This document shows positions 53,110-62,675 of a stretch of DNA of 64,000 nucleotides, one piece after another (position 1 is the stretch's first letter; the number at the start of each line of letters is the position of its first letter). This stretch comes from Bradyrhizobium sp. 195 (lineage in GTDB: Bacteria; Pseudomonadota; Alphaproteobacteria; Rhizobiales; Xanthobacteraceae), in contig NZ_CP082161.1 in the NCBI RefSeq assembly GCF_023101665.1, positions 7,130,001 to 7,194,000 of the forward strand, read 5' to 3'. The notes under the pieces are model-generated. The model saw only the letters and a list, made by a program, of their open reading frames with translations. It ran no database searches and was not told the origin of the DNA. Both the position numbers and the translations under genes were made by a program.

Positions 53110-53320
53110 CAAGACAGTCTCTCCGGCAGGAGCTTACGGGGTTCGGCGTTTCACAAACTGAAACGCAACCAGCGTGCTCGCGATTTTACGATTCCCGCCG
53201 GCGCTTAACAACCCGCCGAATAGGGCAAGAGCGCGGCGCGCCGACGCACCGGTTTGGCAATATTTACCCCCGAAATGGCTGCTTTCGGTTAATAACGGCG
53301 CCAGATTGGACTTTTGAACG

Positions 53321-54076
53321 ATGCCTTCCCACGATTTTCGCGCTCCCCGCCTGTTCGTCGATGCTCCCCTGGCCCAGGACGCCAGGGTCACACTCGACCG
53401 CGACCAGAGCAATTATCTCGGCAATGTGCTGCGGCTTGCCGCGGGGGCCGAGGTTTTGGCGTTCAACGGCCGCGACGGCGAGTGGCAGGCCGCCATTGAA
53501 GGCCGCAAGCGGCCGGACGGCCTCGTCATCCTCCAGCAGACCCGGCCGCAGGACCGGCTTGCCGACCTCGCTTACATCTTCGCCCCGCTCAAGCACGCCC
53601 GGCTCGACTATATGGTCCAGAAGGCCATCGAAATGGGCGCCGCCGCCCTGCATCCGGTTTTGACCCGGTTCACCCAGGCCTCTCGGGTCAACACCGAGCG
53701 GATGCGCGCCAATGTCGTCGAGGCTGCCGAGCAATGCGGCATTTTGAGCATCGCCACCGTCGCCGAACCGGTGCCACTGGAGCGTTTCCTCAGCCAGCGC
53801 CCGGCCGACCGCCTGCTGATCTTCTGCGACGAGGCGGCGGAGGTCCAAAACCCGGTTCAGAGCCTGCAAGCCGCGCGGGCGGCCGGACAGGGTATCGACG
53901 TCCTGATTGGCCCCGAAGGCGGCTTTGCCGAAGAGGAACGGGCCCTGCTGCTGCGGCAGCCAAAGATCCTCCGGCTGGCCTTGGGCCCCCGCATCATGCG
54001 GGCCGACACCGCCGCAGTGGCGGCCCTGGCGCTGGTGCAGGCGGTGCTGGGCGATTGGGGCGGCAAGACCGCCTGA
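53321..54076 (+). CDS. rsmE: 16S rRNA (uracil(1498)-N(3))-methyltransferase RsmE
   Basis: RsmE methylates U1498 of 16S rRNA. The 251-residue product has the N-terminal PUA-like domain (APRLFVDAPLAQDARVTLD) and a SPOUT methyltransferase knot: VQKAIEMGAAALHPVLT, VLIGPEGGFAEEERALL and LGPRIMRADTAAVAAL. Normal length. Divergent from the ubiA operon and followed by hisZ. Confidence 0.95.
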   Translation: MPSHDFRAPRLFVDAPLAQDARVTLDRDQSNYLGNVLRLAAGAEVLAFNGRDGEWQAAIEGRKRPDGLVILQQTRPQDRLADLAYIFAPLKHARLDYMVQKAIEMGAAALHPVLTRFTQASRVNTERMRANVVEAAEQCGILSIATVAEPVPLERFLSQRPADRLLIFCDEAAEVQNPVQSLQAARAAGQGIDVLIGPEGGFAEEERALLLRQPKILRLALGPRIMRADTAAVAALALVQAVLGDWGGKTA

Positions 54077-54197
54077 TCCCGCCGTTAAGCGATTGATCCT
54101 TTGGAGGTCGAAACCGCGCATCGACCATGCTAAGGGCTGCGCCAATCCTGTCCTTATCCCCTGCCTGCCCGGTTCCACCGGGACAATGGACCCTGTT

Positions 54198-55349
54198 ATG
54201 ACCGCGACTGCCACCTCAAATGCTGCCGGCTCCGCCGCCTGGGCGGACACGCTGCTCTTGTCGTTCGCGCAGGCCGGTTATGTCAGGGCCGAGCCCGCCA
54301 TCCTGCAACCGGCCGAGCCGTTCCTGGACCTTTCTGGCGAGGACATCCGCAAGAGTCTGTATCTGACGACGGATCTGTCCGGCGAGGAGCTGTGCCTGCG
54401 CCCGGACCTGACCATTCCCGTTGCCCGCGACTATCTCGCCTCCGACAGCGCCGGCCAGCCGGCCGGGTTCAGCTATCTCGGCCCGGTGTTCCGTTACCGC
54501 AGCGGCCAGGCCAGCGAATTCCTGCAGGCCGGCATCGAATCGTTCGGCCGCCAGGACCGCGCCGCAGCCGACGCCGAGACGCTGGCCCTGGCACTGGAGG
54601 CGACCGCGGCCTTCGGTGTCCAGGACGTCGAGATCCGCACCGGCGACGTGGCGCTGTTCAATGCGCTGCTCGACGCGCTCGATCTCTATCCGGTCTGGCG
54701 ACGCCGCCTGGTCAAGGATTTCAACCGCAAGATCAGCCTGGAGCAGGATCTGGAGCGGCTGGCGGCCGCGACCACCGCGTCCCCCAGCGAATATGAGGGC
54801 GTGCTCGCCGCGCTGGCCGGCTCCGATCGCAAGGCGGCGCTCGCCTTCGTCACCGATCTGATGTCGATTGCCGGCACCACCAATGTCGGCGGGCGCACCA
54901 CGGCCGAGATCGCCGACCGCTTCCTCGAGCAATCGACGTTGAAGGGCGGCGCGCTGCCGCGCGAGGCGATCACCGTGCTCAAGCGCTTCCTGTCGATCGC
55001 GGGTAATCCCGACGACGCCATCGCCGGGCTGCGCGCGCTCACCACTGATGCCAAGCTCGACCTTGCTGCGGCGATCGATCAGTTCGAGAGCCGGGTCGGC
55101 TTCATGGCTGCGCGCGGCATCGACGTGAAGCAGACGCGCTTCTCGACCGCGTTCGGACGCGGCCTCGACTATTACACCGGCTTCGAATTCGAGCTGCATC
55201 ACCGGGGCAACGGCGCCGAGCCACTGGTTGCCGGCGGCCGTTATGACGGGCTGATGACCCAGCTCGGTTCAGGCGAGCCGATCCCCGCGGTCGGCTTCTC
55301 GGTCTGGGTGGACGCGCTGACCCGGATCGGCCGCAAGGTGGGAGCTTAA
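54198..55349 (+). CDS. hisZ: ATP phosphoribosyltransferase regulatory subunit HisZ
   Basis: HisZ is a class II aminoacyl-tRNA-synthetase-like protein with no charging activity; it binds HisG and makes it responsive to histidine. The 383-residue product has [57 protein letters not shown] and [17 protein letters not shown] 54198 is chosen; ATG 54186 is four codons upstream. hisG follows after one base. Confidence 0.92.
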   Translation: MTATATSNAAGSAAWADTLLLSFAQAGYVRAEPAILQPAEPFLDLSGEDIRKSLYLTTDLSGEELCLRPDLTIPVARDYLASDSAGQPAGFSYLGPVFRYRSGQASEFLQAGIESFGRQDRAAADAETLALALEATAAFGVQDVEIRTGDVALFNALLDALDLYPVWRRRLVKDFNRKISLEQDLERLAAATTASPSEYEGVLAALAGSDRKAALAFVTDLMSIAGTTNVGGRTTAEIADRFLEQSTLKGGALPREAITVLKRFLSIAGNPDDAIAGLRALTTDAKLDLAAAIDQFESRVGFMAARGIDVKQTRFSTAFGRGLDYYTGFEFELHHRGNGAEPLVAGGRYDGLMTQLGSGEPIPAVGFSVWVDALTRIGRKVGA

Positions 55350-55350
55350 C

Positions 55351-56328
55351 ATGAGCGCGCCATTCGTTCTGGCCGTTCCCTCCAAGGGCCGCCTCCAGGA
55401 AAACACCGAAGCCTTCTTTGCCCGCGCCGGCCTCAAGCTGTCGAAGGCCGGCGGCGCCCGCGACTATCGCGGCACGATCGCAGGCCTCGACAATGTCGAG
55501 GTCGCCTATCTCTCGGCGAGCGAGATCGCCTCGCAGCTGTCGCGCGGCTTCGCGCATCTCGGCGTCACCGGCGAGGACCTCGTGCACGAGACCATCGCGG
55601 ATGCCGACAAGCGCGTGTCGCTGATCGAAGGGCTCGGCTTCGGCTACGCCGACGTCGTCGTCGCGGTGCCGCAGGCCTGGATCGACGTCCGCACCATGGC
55701 CGATCTCGACGACGTCACCACCGGCTTCCGCGAGCAGCATCACATGCGGATGCGGGTCGCGACCAAGTTCGTCAATCTCACCCGCGCGTACTTCCAGAGC
55801 CACGGCATCACCGATTACCGCATCGTTGAAAGCGCAGGCGCAACCGAAGGCGCGCCGGCAGCCGGCAGCGCCGAGCTGATCGTCGACATCACCACCACGG
55901 GCGCGACGCTCGCCGCCAACGGCTTGCGGGTGCTCGACGACGGCGTGATCCTGCGCAGCCAGGCCAATCTCGTGGCGTCGAAGGAGGCCGACTGGTCGCC
56001 GCAGGCGCGGGAGACGGCGCGCGTCATCCTCGATCACATCGCAGCGCGGGCGCGGGCCAACAAGTACCGCGAGGTCCGCACCCGCTTCCGGCAATGCGAC
56101 GCCGCCCTGCTCGACGAAGCCCACAGCCGGTACGGCGTCGAGACCCCGTTCGGCGGGCCGACCTCGTCAGGCATGCTGACGCTGCACTGCCCACCGGGGC
56201 AGCTTTATGCGCTGGCAAGCTTCCTGCGCGAGCATGGCGCCGAGACCGTCTCGGTGGTTTCGCTCGACTATGTGTTCGACCGGGAGAACCCGCTGTTCGC
56301 CAAGCTCGAGGCGTTCCTGCGGCGGTGA
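55351..56328 (+). CDS. hisG: ATP phosphoribosyltransferase HisG
   Basis: HisG makes N1-(5-phosphoribosyl)-ATP, the first step of histidine synthesis. The 325-residue product starts [20 protein letters not shown], has [12 protein letters not shown], and the PRPP-binding [19 protein letters not shown] loop (about 174-192). It is longer than the about 210-residue short form used with HisZ in other bacteria, with extra C-terminal sequence typical for rhizobia. Operon with hisZ, one-base gap. Confidence 0.95.
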   Translation: MSAPFVLAVPSKGRLQENTEAFFARAGLKLSKAGGARDYRGTIAGLDNVEVAYLSASEIASQLSRGFAHLGVTGEDLVHETIADADKRVSLIEGLGFGYADVVVAVPQAWIDVRTMADLDDVTTGFREQHHMRMRVATKFVNLTRAYFQSHGITDYRIVESAGATEGAPAAGSAELIVDITTTGATLAANGLRVLDDGVILRSQANLVASKEADWSPQARETARVILDHIAARARANKYREVRTRFRQCDAALLDEAHSRYGVETPFGGPTSSGMLTLHCPPGQLYALASFLREHGAETVSVVSLDYVFDRENPLFAKLEAFLRR

Positions 56329-56428
56329 GCCCCGTGTCCGTTCAGCTGTTCCGTTCAGCTTTGCGACAGCAAACGGCAGCTACCATATGCTGTTGAGATG
56401 ACTTTGAACGCCTCTGGAACCTTGATCG

Positions 56429-57505
56429 ATGACGCTGGGCTCTGACGTTTCCGGCATGACGACCACCGCGGCCAACGCCGCCGCGAAGGGACTGTCGATA
56501 GTCGTCCCCGTCTACAACGAGGCGGCGGGCCTCGCCGCCCTGCATCAGCGCATCTGCGATCTCGCGAAGACCTTGCGGGAGCGCTATGGGCTGGCTTGCG
56601 AGGTCGTCTATGTCGATGACGGCAGCAAGGACGCGACGCTCTCGATTGCGCGTTCATTGCCGGCCGATGCGATCGGCGTCCAGGTGGTGTCGCTGTCGCG
56701 TAATTTCGGCAAGGAGGCAGCGCTGATGGCCGGCCTCGACCATGCCCGGCTCGGCGCCGTCATGTTCATGGACGGCGATGGCCAGCATCCGCCGGCCCTG
56801 ATTGAACAGCTGGTGCGGCACTGGATCGAAGACGGCTATGACGTCGTCTACACCGCCAAGGCGCATCGCGACAACGAGACCTTCCTGCGCCGGCTCGCCG
56901 TGCACGGCTTCTACGCGCTGATCAATTGGGGCGCGCGCCAGAAGATTCCCGAGGACGCCGGCGACTTCCGCCTGCTCTCGCCGCGCGCGGTCGCGGCCCT
57001 CAGGCAGCTGCCGGAACGCAACCGGTTCTTCAAGGGCCTCGCCAGCTGGATCGGCTTCCGCCAGATCCGCGTCGATTACGAGCCTGCGGCGCGAGCCCAT
57101 GGCGTCACCACCTTCAACGCCGCAAGCCTGCTTGGCCTGTCAATTGAGGGCCTGACCTCGTTTTCGGTCGCACCCTTGCGCTTCGCGAGCCTGCTCGGTG
57201 TCATTCTCGCCGGAGGCGCCTTCCTGTTCGGCCTTTCGATCCTCTGGGAGGTGTTCACGACCGGCAAGCAGGTGCCCGGCTATCCCTCCCTCGTGATCGG
57301 CCTGATGACGATCGGCGGCGTCCAGCTCATCATGATCGGCATCGTCGGCGAATATATCGGCAAGATTCTCTCCGAGCTGAAGGCGCGTCCGATCTACTTC
57401 GTCGCCGAGCACAGTGAAAAGCCCTTCGAAACCGACAAGGCCCAGTACGCTTCAAGCCAGGACGCTCCAAGTCAGGACGCCCCAAAGAGGACCGCGGCCG
57501 AATGA
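56429..57505 (+). CDS. Polyprenyl-phosphate glycosyltransferase (GT2, GtrB/FlmF2-like)
   Basis: A 358-residue inner-membrane GT2 enzyme. The catalytic domain shows LSIVVPVYNEAAGL, VVYVDDGSKDATL (Asp-Asp), RNFGKEAALMAGLDHA and the metal motif FMDGDGQHPP. Two C-terminal helices follow (FASLLGVILAGGAFLFGLSI and the VQLIMIGIVGEYIGK helix), the mark of DPM1/GtrB-type enzymes that load a sugar onto undecaprenyl phosphate. ATG 56456 is an alternative start. Its stop overlaps the ATG of the deacetylase gene next to it, so both probably process the same lipid-linked sugar. Confidence 0.87.
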   Translation: MTLGSDVSGMTTTAANAAAKGLSIVVPVYNEAAGLAALHQRICDLAKTLRERYGLACEVVYVDDGSKDATLSIARSLPADAIGVQVVSLSRNFGKEAALMAGLDHARLGAVMFMDGDGQHPPALIEQLVRHWIEDGYDVVYTAKAHRDNETFLRRLAVHGFYALINWGARQKIPEDAGDFRLLSPRAVAALRQLPERNRFFKGLASWIGFRQIRVDYEPAARAHGVTTFNAASLLGLSIEGLTSFSVAPLRFASLLGVILAGGAFLFGLSILWEVFTTGKQVPGYPSLVIGLMTIGGVQLIMIGIVGEYIGKILSELKARPIYFVAEHSEKPFETDKAQYASSQDAPSQDAPKRTAAE

Positions 57506-58347
57506 GCGCCGCCGCGGTCCTGCGGCGGATCTGGCTCTGCGCCGACGATTACGGCATCAGCCCGGGCGTCAACCGCGCCATCCGCGACCTGATCGAACGC
57601 GGCCGCCTCAACGCCACCTCGGTGATGATGGTGGGCCCGGCGATCGAGCGCAGCGAGGTCGAGGCGCTTCAGGCTTCAGCCGGGCAAAACCCGCGCTGCG
57701 CGATCGGATTGCACGTGACGCTGTCGGCGCCGTTCCGGCCGCTCACCATGCATTTTCGCCCGCTCGACGGCGACATGTTCATGCCGTTTCCGAAGCTGCT
57801 GCGCGCGGGCGTTTTGCGGCGGCTCGACCCTGAATTCTTCCGCAACGAGGTGAAGGCGCAACTCGCCGCCTTCGCGGAGGCGTTCGGGCGCGCGCCTGAT
57901 TTCGTCGACGGCCATCAGCACGTGCAGCTCTATCCCCAGGTGCGCGACGGCTTTGTCGATGCGGTCGCCGAAGTCGCGCCAAACGCATGGGTGCGCCAGG
58001 GCGGCCGCGACCTGCCGCTCAAGCAGCGGCTGGCCTCGCCCAAGGCCATGGTGCTCGATATCCTGAGCGCGCAATTCCGCCGCCGCGCCGGCAGCGCCGG
58101 CCTCAGCTTCAACCCCGGCTTTGCCGGCGCCTATGACTTCACGCGGGCGGCCGATTTTGGCGAGCTGATGCGGCAATTCCTGGAAGGCTTGCCGGATGGC
58201 GGCCTCGTGATGTGCCATCCCGGCTTCGTCGACGACATCCTCGCCGGCCTCGACCCGATGACGGATGTCCGCGAACGCGAGCACGCGTATCTCTCAGGCG
58301 ACGCCTTCGTGCGTTTGCTGGCGGACAGCGGCGCCACGCTGGGATGA
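57502..58347 (+). CDS. ChbG/HpnK (YdjC)-family sugar deacetylase, NaxD-like
   Basis: A 281-residue metal-dependent carbohydrate deacetylase. Site residues: Asp15/Asp16 in LCADDYGISPGVN, His71 in IGLHVTLSAPF, the His of DGHQHVQLYP, and CHPGFVDD near the end. The YdjC family includes ChbG, HpnK (hopanoid) and NaxD (deacetylates undecaprenyl-phosphate GalNAc in Francisella and Bordetella). The ATGA overlap with a polyprenyl-phosphate glycosyltransferase favours a NaxD-like role over the hopanoid one, since no hpn genes are near. Confidence 0.85.
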   Translation: MSAAAVLRRIWLCADDYGISPGVNRAIRDLIERGRLNATSVMMVGPAIERSEVEALQASAGQNPRCAIGLHVTLSAPFRPLTMHFRPLDGDMFMPFPKLLRAGVLRRLDPEFFRNEVKAQLAAFAEAFGRAPDFVDGHQHVQLYPQVRDGFVDAVAEVAPNAWVRQGGRDLPLKQRLASPKAMVLDILSAQFRRRAGSAGLSFNPGFAGAYDFTRAADFGELMRQFLEGLPDGGLVMCHPGFVDDILAGLDPMTDVREREHAYLSGDAFVRLLADSGATLG

Positions 58348-58473
58348 ATCCGGCTGAAAGCAAGCTGCAGGGGCAGCTTGTCGCATACCGAAATTTAATC
58401 CGGCCGGCACTGTTGGGGCCACAATGGAACCCTACATCTGCTGCGCGCTTGTTTTGCGCGAAGGAGATTGATC

Positions 58474-59304
58474 ATGACGCCGCAGGAACGCCAGCTCGTC
58501 GACGACCTTTTCGATCGGCTTTCGAAACTGGAAAATGCACCCCGCGATCCCGACGCCATCGCCGCGATCTCGGACGGCCTGCGCAAAGCGCCGGGCGCGA
58601 TCTACGCGCTGGTGCAGACCACGCTGTTGCAGGACGAAGCGCTGAAACGTGCTCATAACCGCATCCAGGAGCTGGAAGCGGCCCATGCGCCCGAGTCCGC
58701 GCCGTCCGGCGGCTTCCTCGATACGATGCGTGACACGCTGTTCGGCGGAGGCCCCTCGCGCGGCTCGGTTCCGAACGTTCCGCCGCGCGACGCACGGCCG
58801 GTGTGGAACAGCGGGCAGGCGATGCAGCAGACCCAGCCGGGCTACGGCCAGCCGCCTTATGGCCAGGGTCCCGGCCAAGGCCCGGGCCAGGGCTACGGTG
58901 CGCCCCCGGTCGGTGGTGGCGGCGGCTCGTTCCTCGGCACCGCGGCAGCGGCCGCAGCCGGCGTCGTCGGCGGTTCGCTGCTGCTGTCCAGCATCCGCGG
59001 CATGATGGGTGGATCGCACCAGCAGGCCTTCGGCGATACCAATGCCCTCGGCGACCGCAGCACTGGTGGAAGCCCTTGGAGCGGCAGCGACCAGTCAGGC
59101 GGCTCACTCGCGCGCGATGCGGGCGTCAACGACATCGGCTCGAATCGCGATTCCCGTCAGGGCTTCTCCGACCAGGCGTCGAACGACGATCGGAACAACA
59201 ACAACGATCAGAACTACGACGACAATCGCGACGACGGCAATATGGACATGGCCGACGACAGCGATTTCGGCGGCGGTGATGATGGCGACAGCGACTACGC
59301 GTAA
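58474..59304 (+). CDS. DUF2076 domain protein
   Basis: A 276-residue protein. The N-terminus is the DUF2076 pattern: TPQERQLVDDLFDRLSKLE, DPDAIAAISDGLRKAPGAIYALVQT, LLQDEALKRAHNRIQELE (coiled helix). After it come a Gly/Gln/Pro-rich stretch (about 120-155), a hydrophobic Ala-rich segment (FLGTAAAAAAGVVGGSLLLS) and a tail of Asn/Asp/Gly (NDDRNNNNDQNYDDNRDDGN). Such proteins are reported as periplasmic or envelope-associated; the function is unknown. Start ATG behind AAGGAGAT. A strong terminator follows. Confidence 0.83.
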   Translation: MTPQERQLVDDLFDRLSKLENAPRDPDAIAAISDGLRKAPGAIYALVQTTLLQDEALKRAHNRIQELEAAHAPESAPSGGFLDTMRDTLFGGGPSRGSVPNVPPRDARPVWNSGQAMQQTQPGYGQPPYGQGPGQGPGQGYGAPPVGGGGGSFLGTAAAAAAGVVGGSLLLSSIRGMMGGSHQQAFGDTNALGDRSTGGSPWSGSDQSGGSLARDAGVNDIGSNRDSRQGFSDQASNDDRNNNNDQNYDDNRDDGNMDMADDSDFGGGDDGDSDYA

Positions 59305-59325
59305 GCAATTCGCCCAGTAGATGCG

Positions 59326-59358
59326 AAACGGCCGCCTCCAGGGCGGCCGTTTTCTTTT
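59326..59358 (+). terminator. Rho-independent terminator after the DUF2076 gene
   Basis: AAACGGCCGCC (59326-59336), loop TCCAG, GGCGGCCGTTT (59342-59352), then TCTTTT. Perfect 11-bp stem. Confidence 0.92.
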
Positions 59359-59595
59359 GCGCCCCACTCGAGCGCCTTCTGCGCCACAGCACGCAGAGAA
59401 GCCCGCGCGATATAGTATGACTAATGCGCCCGGAGATTGCACTGACTGCCGGACGCGCCTCAGTTCACCATGAAAAACGAAATCGCATTCCGGTACGTAG
59501 ACTCCCGGATTTCCAAATTCGGACATGGGTGTTCAACTGGAAGAACACGTTGCTCATGCCACACACGATGTAGCTGCCTCTTCGGGGTTTCAAAA

Positions 59596-59820
59596 ATGAG
59601 TCCTCTTCAGCACCGCATTGCAACCTTGGCCGACGTGACGACGCATCTCATCACCGAATTGTACGAGTTGGAGGGACTGCACGAGCGCGTCAGGAAGGCG
59701 GAGCTGTCGGCGGGGCGGTTGAAACGCTCGGCTCGCGCAGCGGCCTCCCATTCATCGACGCGCCGTCGCGGCTCCGTTGCCCCTCGTCGCAGGTCGGCGA
59801 GGCGTCGTCAGCGCGCATAG
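59596..59820 (+). CDS. Small basic hypothetical protein (74 aa)
   Basis: A 74-residue protein: a predicted helix (RIATLADVTTHLITELYELE ... LHERVRKAELSAGRL) followed by an Arg-rich tail (STRRRGSVAPRRRSARRRQRA). The ATG at 59596 is the first plausible start; the frame runs up to 59470 with a Cys-rich part that looks non-coding. No family recognised; the tail suggests nucleic-acid binding. The 290 bp before it, after the DUF2076 terminator, hold nothing else recognisable. Confidence 0.5.
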   Translation: MSPLQHRIATLADVTTHLITELYELEGLHERVRKAELSAGRLKRSARAAASHSSTRRRGSVAPRRRSARRRQRA

Positions 59821-59923
59821 ACCGTCGCCGGAAGGCGCCGGCCGCACGCAACGGCTTCGATGCCGCGCATCGCGAGCCGGCGCGGCACGCCGAGTTGACG
59901 GCTCGCATCGAGCGCATCAGGCC

Positions 59924-60736
59924 TCACATCACCACGACCTTGGTGCCGACATTGACACGGCCGTAGAGGTCGATGACGTCCTCGTTGCGCATGCGGATGC
60001 AGCCGGAGGAGACGTTGGTGCCGATGGTCCAGGGCTCGTTGGAGCCGTGGATCCGGTAGAGCGTCGAGCCCAGATACATCGCGCGGGCGCCGAGCGGGTT
60101 TTCCGGACCGCCTTCCATGTGCCGGGGCAAGTCGGGGCGGCGCGCGATCATTTCCGCCGGCGGCGTCCAGTCCGGCCATTCGCGCTTGGCCGTGATCGAC
60201 TTCACGCCGGACCAGGTGAAGCCGGGACGCCCGACGCCGATGCCATAGCGCATCGCCCTGCCGTTGCCCTCGACGAGGTAGAGGAACTTGTTCGGGGTAT
60301 CGACCACGATCGTGCCGGGACCTTCCTTGCCGCTATAGTCAACAGATTGTTTCTCGAACCGCGGATCGAACGGACGCTGCCGTGGATCGACCGGCTCCTG
60401 CTGGAGCGTGCCTTGCTGATATCCGCCCTGCACCTGCGGCTCGCCCATCGGCGGCAGGCGGCGCTGGTCGTAATAGCCCGGCTGCTGCTGATACACCGGC
60501 TGCTCCGGCGCGTAGGCCGGGCCGCGGCCGGGGCCGTCACCGAACAGGAACTCGATGAAGCCGCCGCCCATATTCGAATTGGACGCGACGCGCACTGGCG
60601 CCGGCGGCACCCGCGGCTGGTAGAGCACCGCGGGCGGATCGTTCGGCACGCTATTGTCGAAGGCGCTGGCACTGTTTGCGCCGGCAATGAAGGTGCAAGC
60701 GCTGCCGAGCAGCGCAACAGACATTTTCTTGAACAT
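59924..60736 (-). CDS. L,D-transpeptidase (YkuD family)
   Basis: A 270-residue periplasmic enzyme that makes 3-3 peptidoglycan cross-links or links proteins to peptidoglycan. Signal peptide MFKKMSVALLGSACTFIA (cleavage after ASA), a Pro/Gln/Tyr-rich linker (about 55-125), then the YkuD domain (TIVVDTPNKFLYLVEGNGRA) with the catalytic HGSNEPWTIGTNVSSGCIRM at about 230-249 containing His and Cys. The start at 60736 sets the signal peptide; the upstream in-frame extension to 60817 is not coding. Bradyrhizobia carry many Ldt paralogues. Confidence 0.92.
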   Translation of the reverse strand: MFKKMSVALLGSACTFIAGANSASAFDNSVPNDPPAVLYQPRVPPAPVRVASNSNMGGGFIEFLFGDGPGRGPAYAPEQPVYQQQPGYYDQRRLPPMGEPQVQGGYQQGTLQQEPVDPRQRPFDPRFEKQSVDYSGKEGPGTIVVDTPNKFLYLVEGNGRAMRYGIGVGRPGFTWSGVKSITAKREWPDWTPPAEMIARRPDLPRHMEGGPENPLGARAMYLGSTLYRIHGSNEPWTIGTNVSSGCIRMRNEDVIDLYGRVNVGTKVVVM

Positions 60737-61052
60737 CGACGTACTCTGTACTGTTTCGTCTAGATCACATGCGCCGTGGAGAGCTGATGGCTGGTCCGCG
60801 CCCCTCGACGTGGTCAATAAAAAGCAAAAGCCGTTTCGTTTGGTAAACGTATCGGGCGTTTGGATTCACCACGTCGTCAACCGAGGGGCAATTTGGCGAT
60901 CAGCGTTTATTTTCGATGAACGCGGCGAGGCCATGGTTAATCGCTTCTTTGCGCGCCGTCGCGCGACGCCGCACAACAGTTCCGGCTGTGAACTTCGTGT
61001 TAAATCGCTTCTGACTACAAAGACGCGTGAGTGAGGTGGGGGGAGTATCCTG
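60737..61052. other. Divergent intergenic region, ldt/cheZ
   Basis: 316 bp between divergent genes. It must hold both promoters; no clear -35/-10 pair was picked. On the minus strand a short open tail ends at 60900 with ARKEAINHGLAAFIENKR-stop, which resembles the C-terminal end of enoyl-CoA hydratases and may be a remnant. GGGGGGAG precedes the cheZ start. Confidence 0.5.
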
Positions 61053-61832
61053 ATGGCTGTTCACCGCAAACGTTTTCGCGTCGAGGATATCGCTGGTGGC
61101 GAGATGCCGATTTTGGACGTAACCGAAGAGGCAATCCCGATGCATAGCGAGATCATGGCCGAACTACGTGCGATCCGCGCCCAGATGGCGAAGGGCAGCG
61201 TGCCCCTGTCGGGTAGCGCAGCCATGGCGGCCATCGACGCCTCCACCGCCCACGAGCTCTCCGAGGCTCGTACCATGCTCGACACCTATCGCGCGCAGAT
61301 CGAGCAGTGCGAGAAGCTGAAGGTCGAGCTCGACCTCATCCATGACGCCATCGACCGCACCAAGCGCGAGATCGCGACGCTGCACGGCAAGAGCTTTGAC
61401 GGTGGCGAAATGGCCAAGGTCAACGGCGAGCTCGGCGCGGTCGTCGGCGGCACCGAGCAGGCGACCCAGCAGATCCTCGAAGCCGCGGAATCGATCGACC
61501 AGGCCGCCAGCGCAATGTCCAAGGTGGACTCGGTCGACCAGCAGAAGCGGCTCGCCGACGACATCCAGGAACGCGTCATCTCGATCTTCGAGGCCTGCAA
61601 CTTCCAGGACCTGACCGGCCAGCGCATCAGCAAGGTCATGGGCACGATGAAGTTCATCGAGCAGCACATCAATGCGATGATGGACATCTGGGGCGGGGTC
61701 GACGCGATCAAGTCCCACGTGCCGGCGCAGGTGGACAATCGCAGTGAGGACGAAAAGCTTCTCAACGGTCCGAAGCTCACCGGCGACGTCGGCCACGCCT
61801 CGCAGGACGACATCGACGCGCTGTTCGACTAA
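61053..61832 (+). CDS. cheZ: CheY-P phosphatase CheZ
   Basis: A 259-residue long helical protein. The catalytic segment is FEACNFQDLTGQRISKVM (about 180-197), with the Gln of FQDLTGQ (Gln185) matching the catalytic Gln of enteric CheZ. The C-terminal peptide SQDDIDALFD is the CheY-binding tail, as in enteric NQDQVDDLLD. The middle (about 70-165) is a predicted hairpin of helices. Many rhizobia use phosphate-sink CheYs, but orphan cheZ genes are known from this order. The orphan cheY at 14440-14835 is a possible target. A terminator follows. Confidence 0.9.
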   Translation: MAVHRKRFRVEDIAGGEMPILDVTEEAIPMHSEIMAELRAIRAQMAKGSVPLSGSAAMAAIDASTAHELSEARTMLDTYRAQIEQCEKLKVELDLIHDAIDRTKREIATLHGKSFDGGEMAKVNGELGAVVGGTEQATQQILEAAESIDQAASAMSKVDSVDQQKRLADDIQERVISIFEACNFQDLTGQRISKVMGTMKFIEQHINAMMDIWGGVDAIKSHVPAQVDNRSEDEKLLNGPKLTGDVGHASQDDIDALFD

Positions 61833-61855
61833 GCGGACGCGAGATAGAGAAGAAC

Positions 61856-61884
61856 AAAACGCCGGCGCAAGCCGGCGTTTTTTT
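61856..61884 (+). terminator. Rho-independent terminator of cheZ
   Basis: AAAACGCCGGC (61856-61866), loop GCAA, GCCGGCGTTTT (61871-61881), then TTT. Perfect 11-bp stem with a tetraloop; immediately followed by a family B element. Confidence 0.93.
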
Positions 61885-61890
61885 GTTTGT

Positions 61891-61976
61891 CGTCATTGCG
61901 AGGAGCGAAGCGACGAAGCAATCCAGGCTGCCTCCGCTGAAACAGTCTGGATTGCTTCGCTACGCTCGCAATGACG
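61891..61976. repeat. Palindromic intergenic element, family B (copy 3)
   Basis: CGTCATTGCGAGGAGCGAAG ... AATCCAGGCTGCC and GTCTGGATTGCTTCGCTACG ... AATGACG. Seven nt after the cheZ terminator, in the convergent gap with the lipoprotein gene. Confidence 0.9.
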
Positions 61977-61997
61977 TGTGGTTGGACCGGTGCCCGC

Positions 61998-62519
61998 TCA
62001 CGCCCTGGGCGCGCAGCGGACGTAGACCATGTTGCCGTAGCGGGTGGCGGCGTCCTTGTCGATGAAGCGGGTGATCAGGACGCGGCCGTCGAAAGAGATG
62101 ATTTCGCGGTCCTGGTCGCCGGGGGTCGGCCCCGCCGGTCCGATGTAGTTCTTGCCGCTCGGCGAGCCCTTCAGCCGCAGCTCCTGGGGCGTTGCCTGGT
62201 CGGCCAGGTGCATGATCACGCCGCCGGAGGAGCCGGCGGTGATCACATAGGGATTCTTGCACTGGGCCCGCGCGGCCGCCTCGGTGCGGGCGCGGTCGGC
62301 CGGGTTCTGGAACGAGGCCAGACCCCAGCGGCCGACGATCTCGTCGCCGCGAATGGTCGCAGGCATTTCCGGGGCTACTCCCGGCTCGGCTTCGGGCGGC
62401 GGCGAGGACGACGAGAAGGACGGCAGGCTCATGCCGCCGCCGCATGCGCCCAGCAGCAGCGCCAGACAAGAGGCGGCCGCCAGATTGGCAACCGTGCGCG
62501 CGTGAGCTGAACTGATCAT
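61998..62519 (-). CDS. Lipoprotein of unknown function (AprI/Inh-like fold possible)
   Basis: A 173-residue lipoprotein: signal ending in the lipobox LLGAC (ALALLLGACGGG), then a Ser/Pro linker and a compact domain IVGRWGLASFQNPADRARTE, CKNPYVITAGSSGGVIMHLAD, REIISFDGRVLITRFID, NMVYVRCAPRA. A beta-barrel of lipocalin or Inh type (protease-inhibitor-like) is conceivable from the GRWGL opening, but this is a guess. Two Cys may form a disulfide. Start ATG 62519 follows GGGGGAATG; divergent from groES. Confidence 0.78.
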   Translation of the reverse strand: MISSAHARTVANLAAASCLALLLGACGGGMSLPSFSSSSPPPEAEPGVAPEMPATIRGDEIVGRWGLASFQNPADRARTEAAARAQCKNPYVITAGSSGGVIMHLADQATPQELRLKGSPSGKNYIGPAGPTPGDQDREIISFDGRVLITRFIDKDAATRYGNMVYVRCAPRA

Positions 62520-62675
62520 GGCATTCCCCCGGACAAAACCATGGCCGCACCCCTCCCGCAGCCAAGCGCAAAACCGCTGCCGGGGCAATGACGTCCTTTG
62601 ATACGTCGGCGCCCCGAACAAGTTTCCAATGCCACCATGCTATATCCGCCTCACCAATCGCTTAACCACCTTTGC

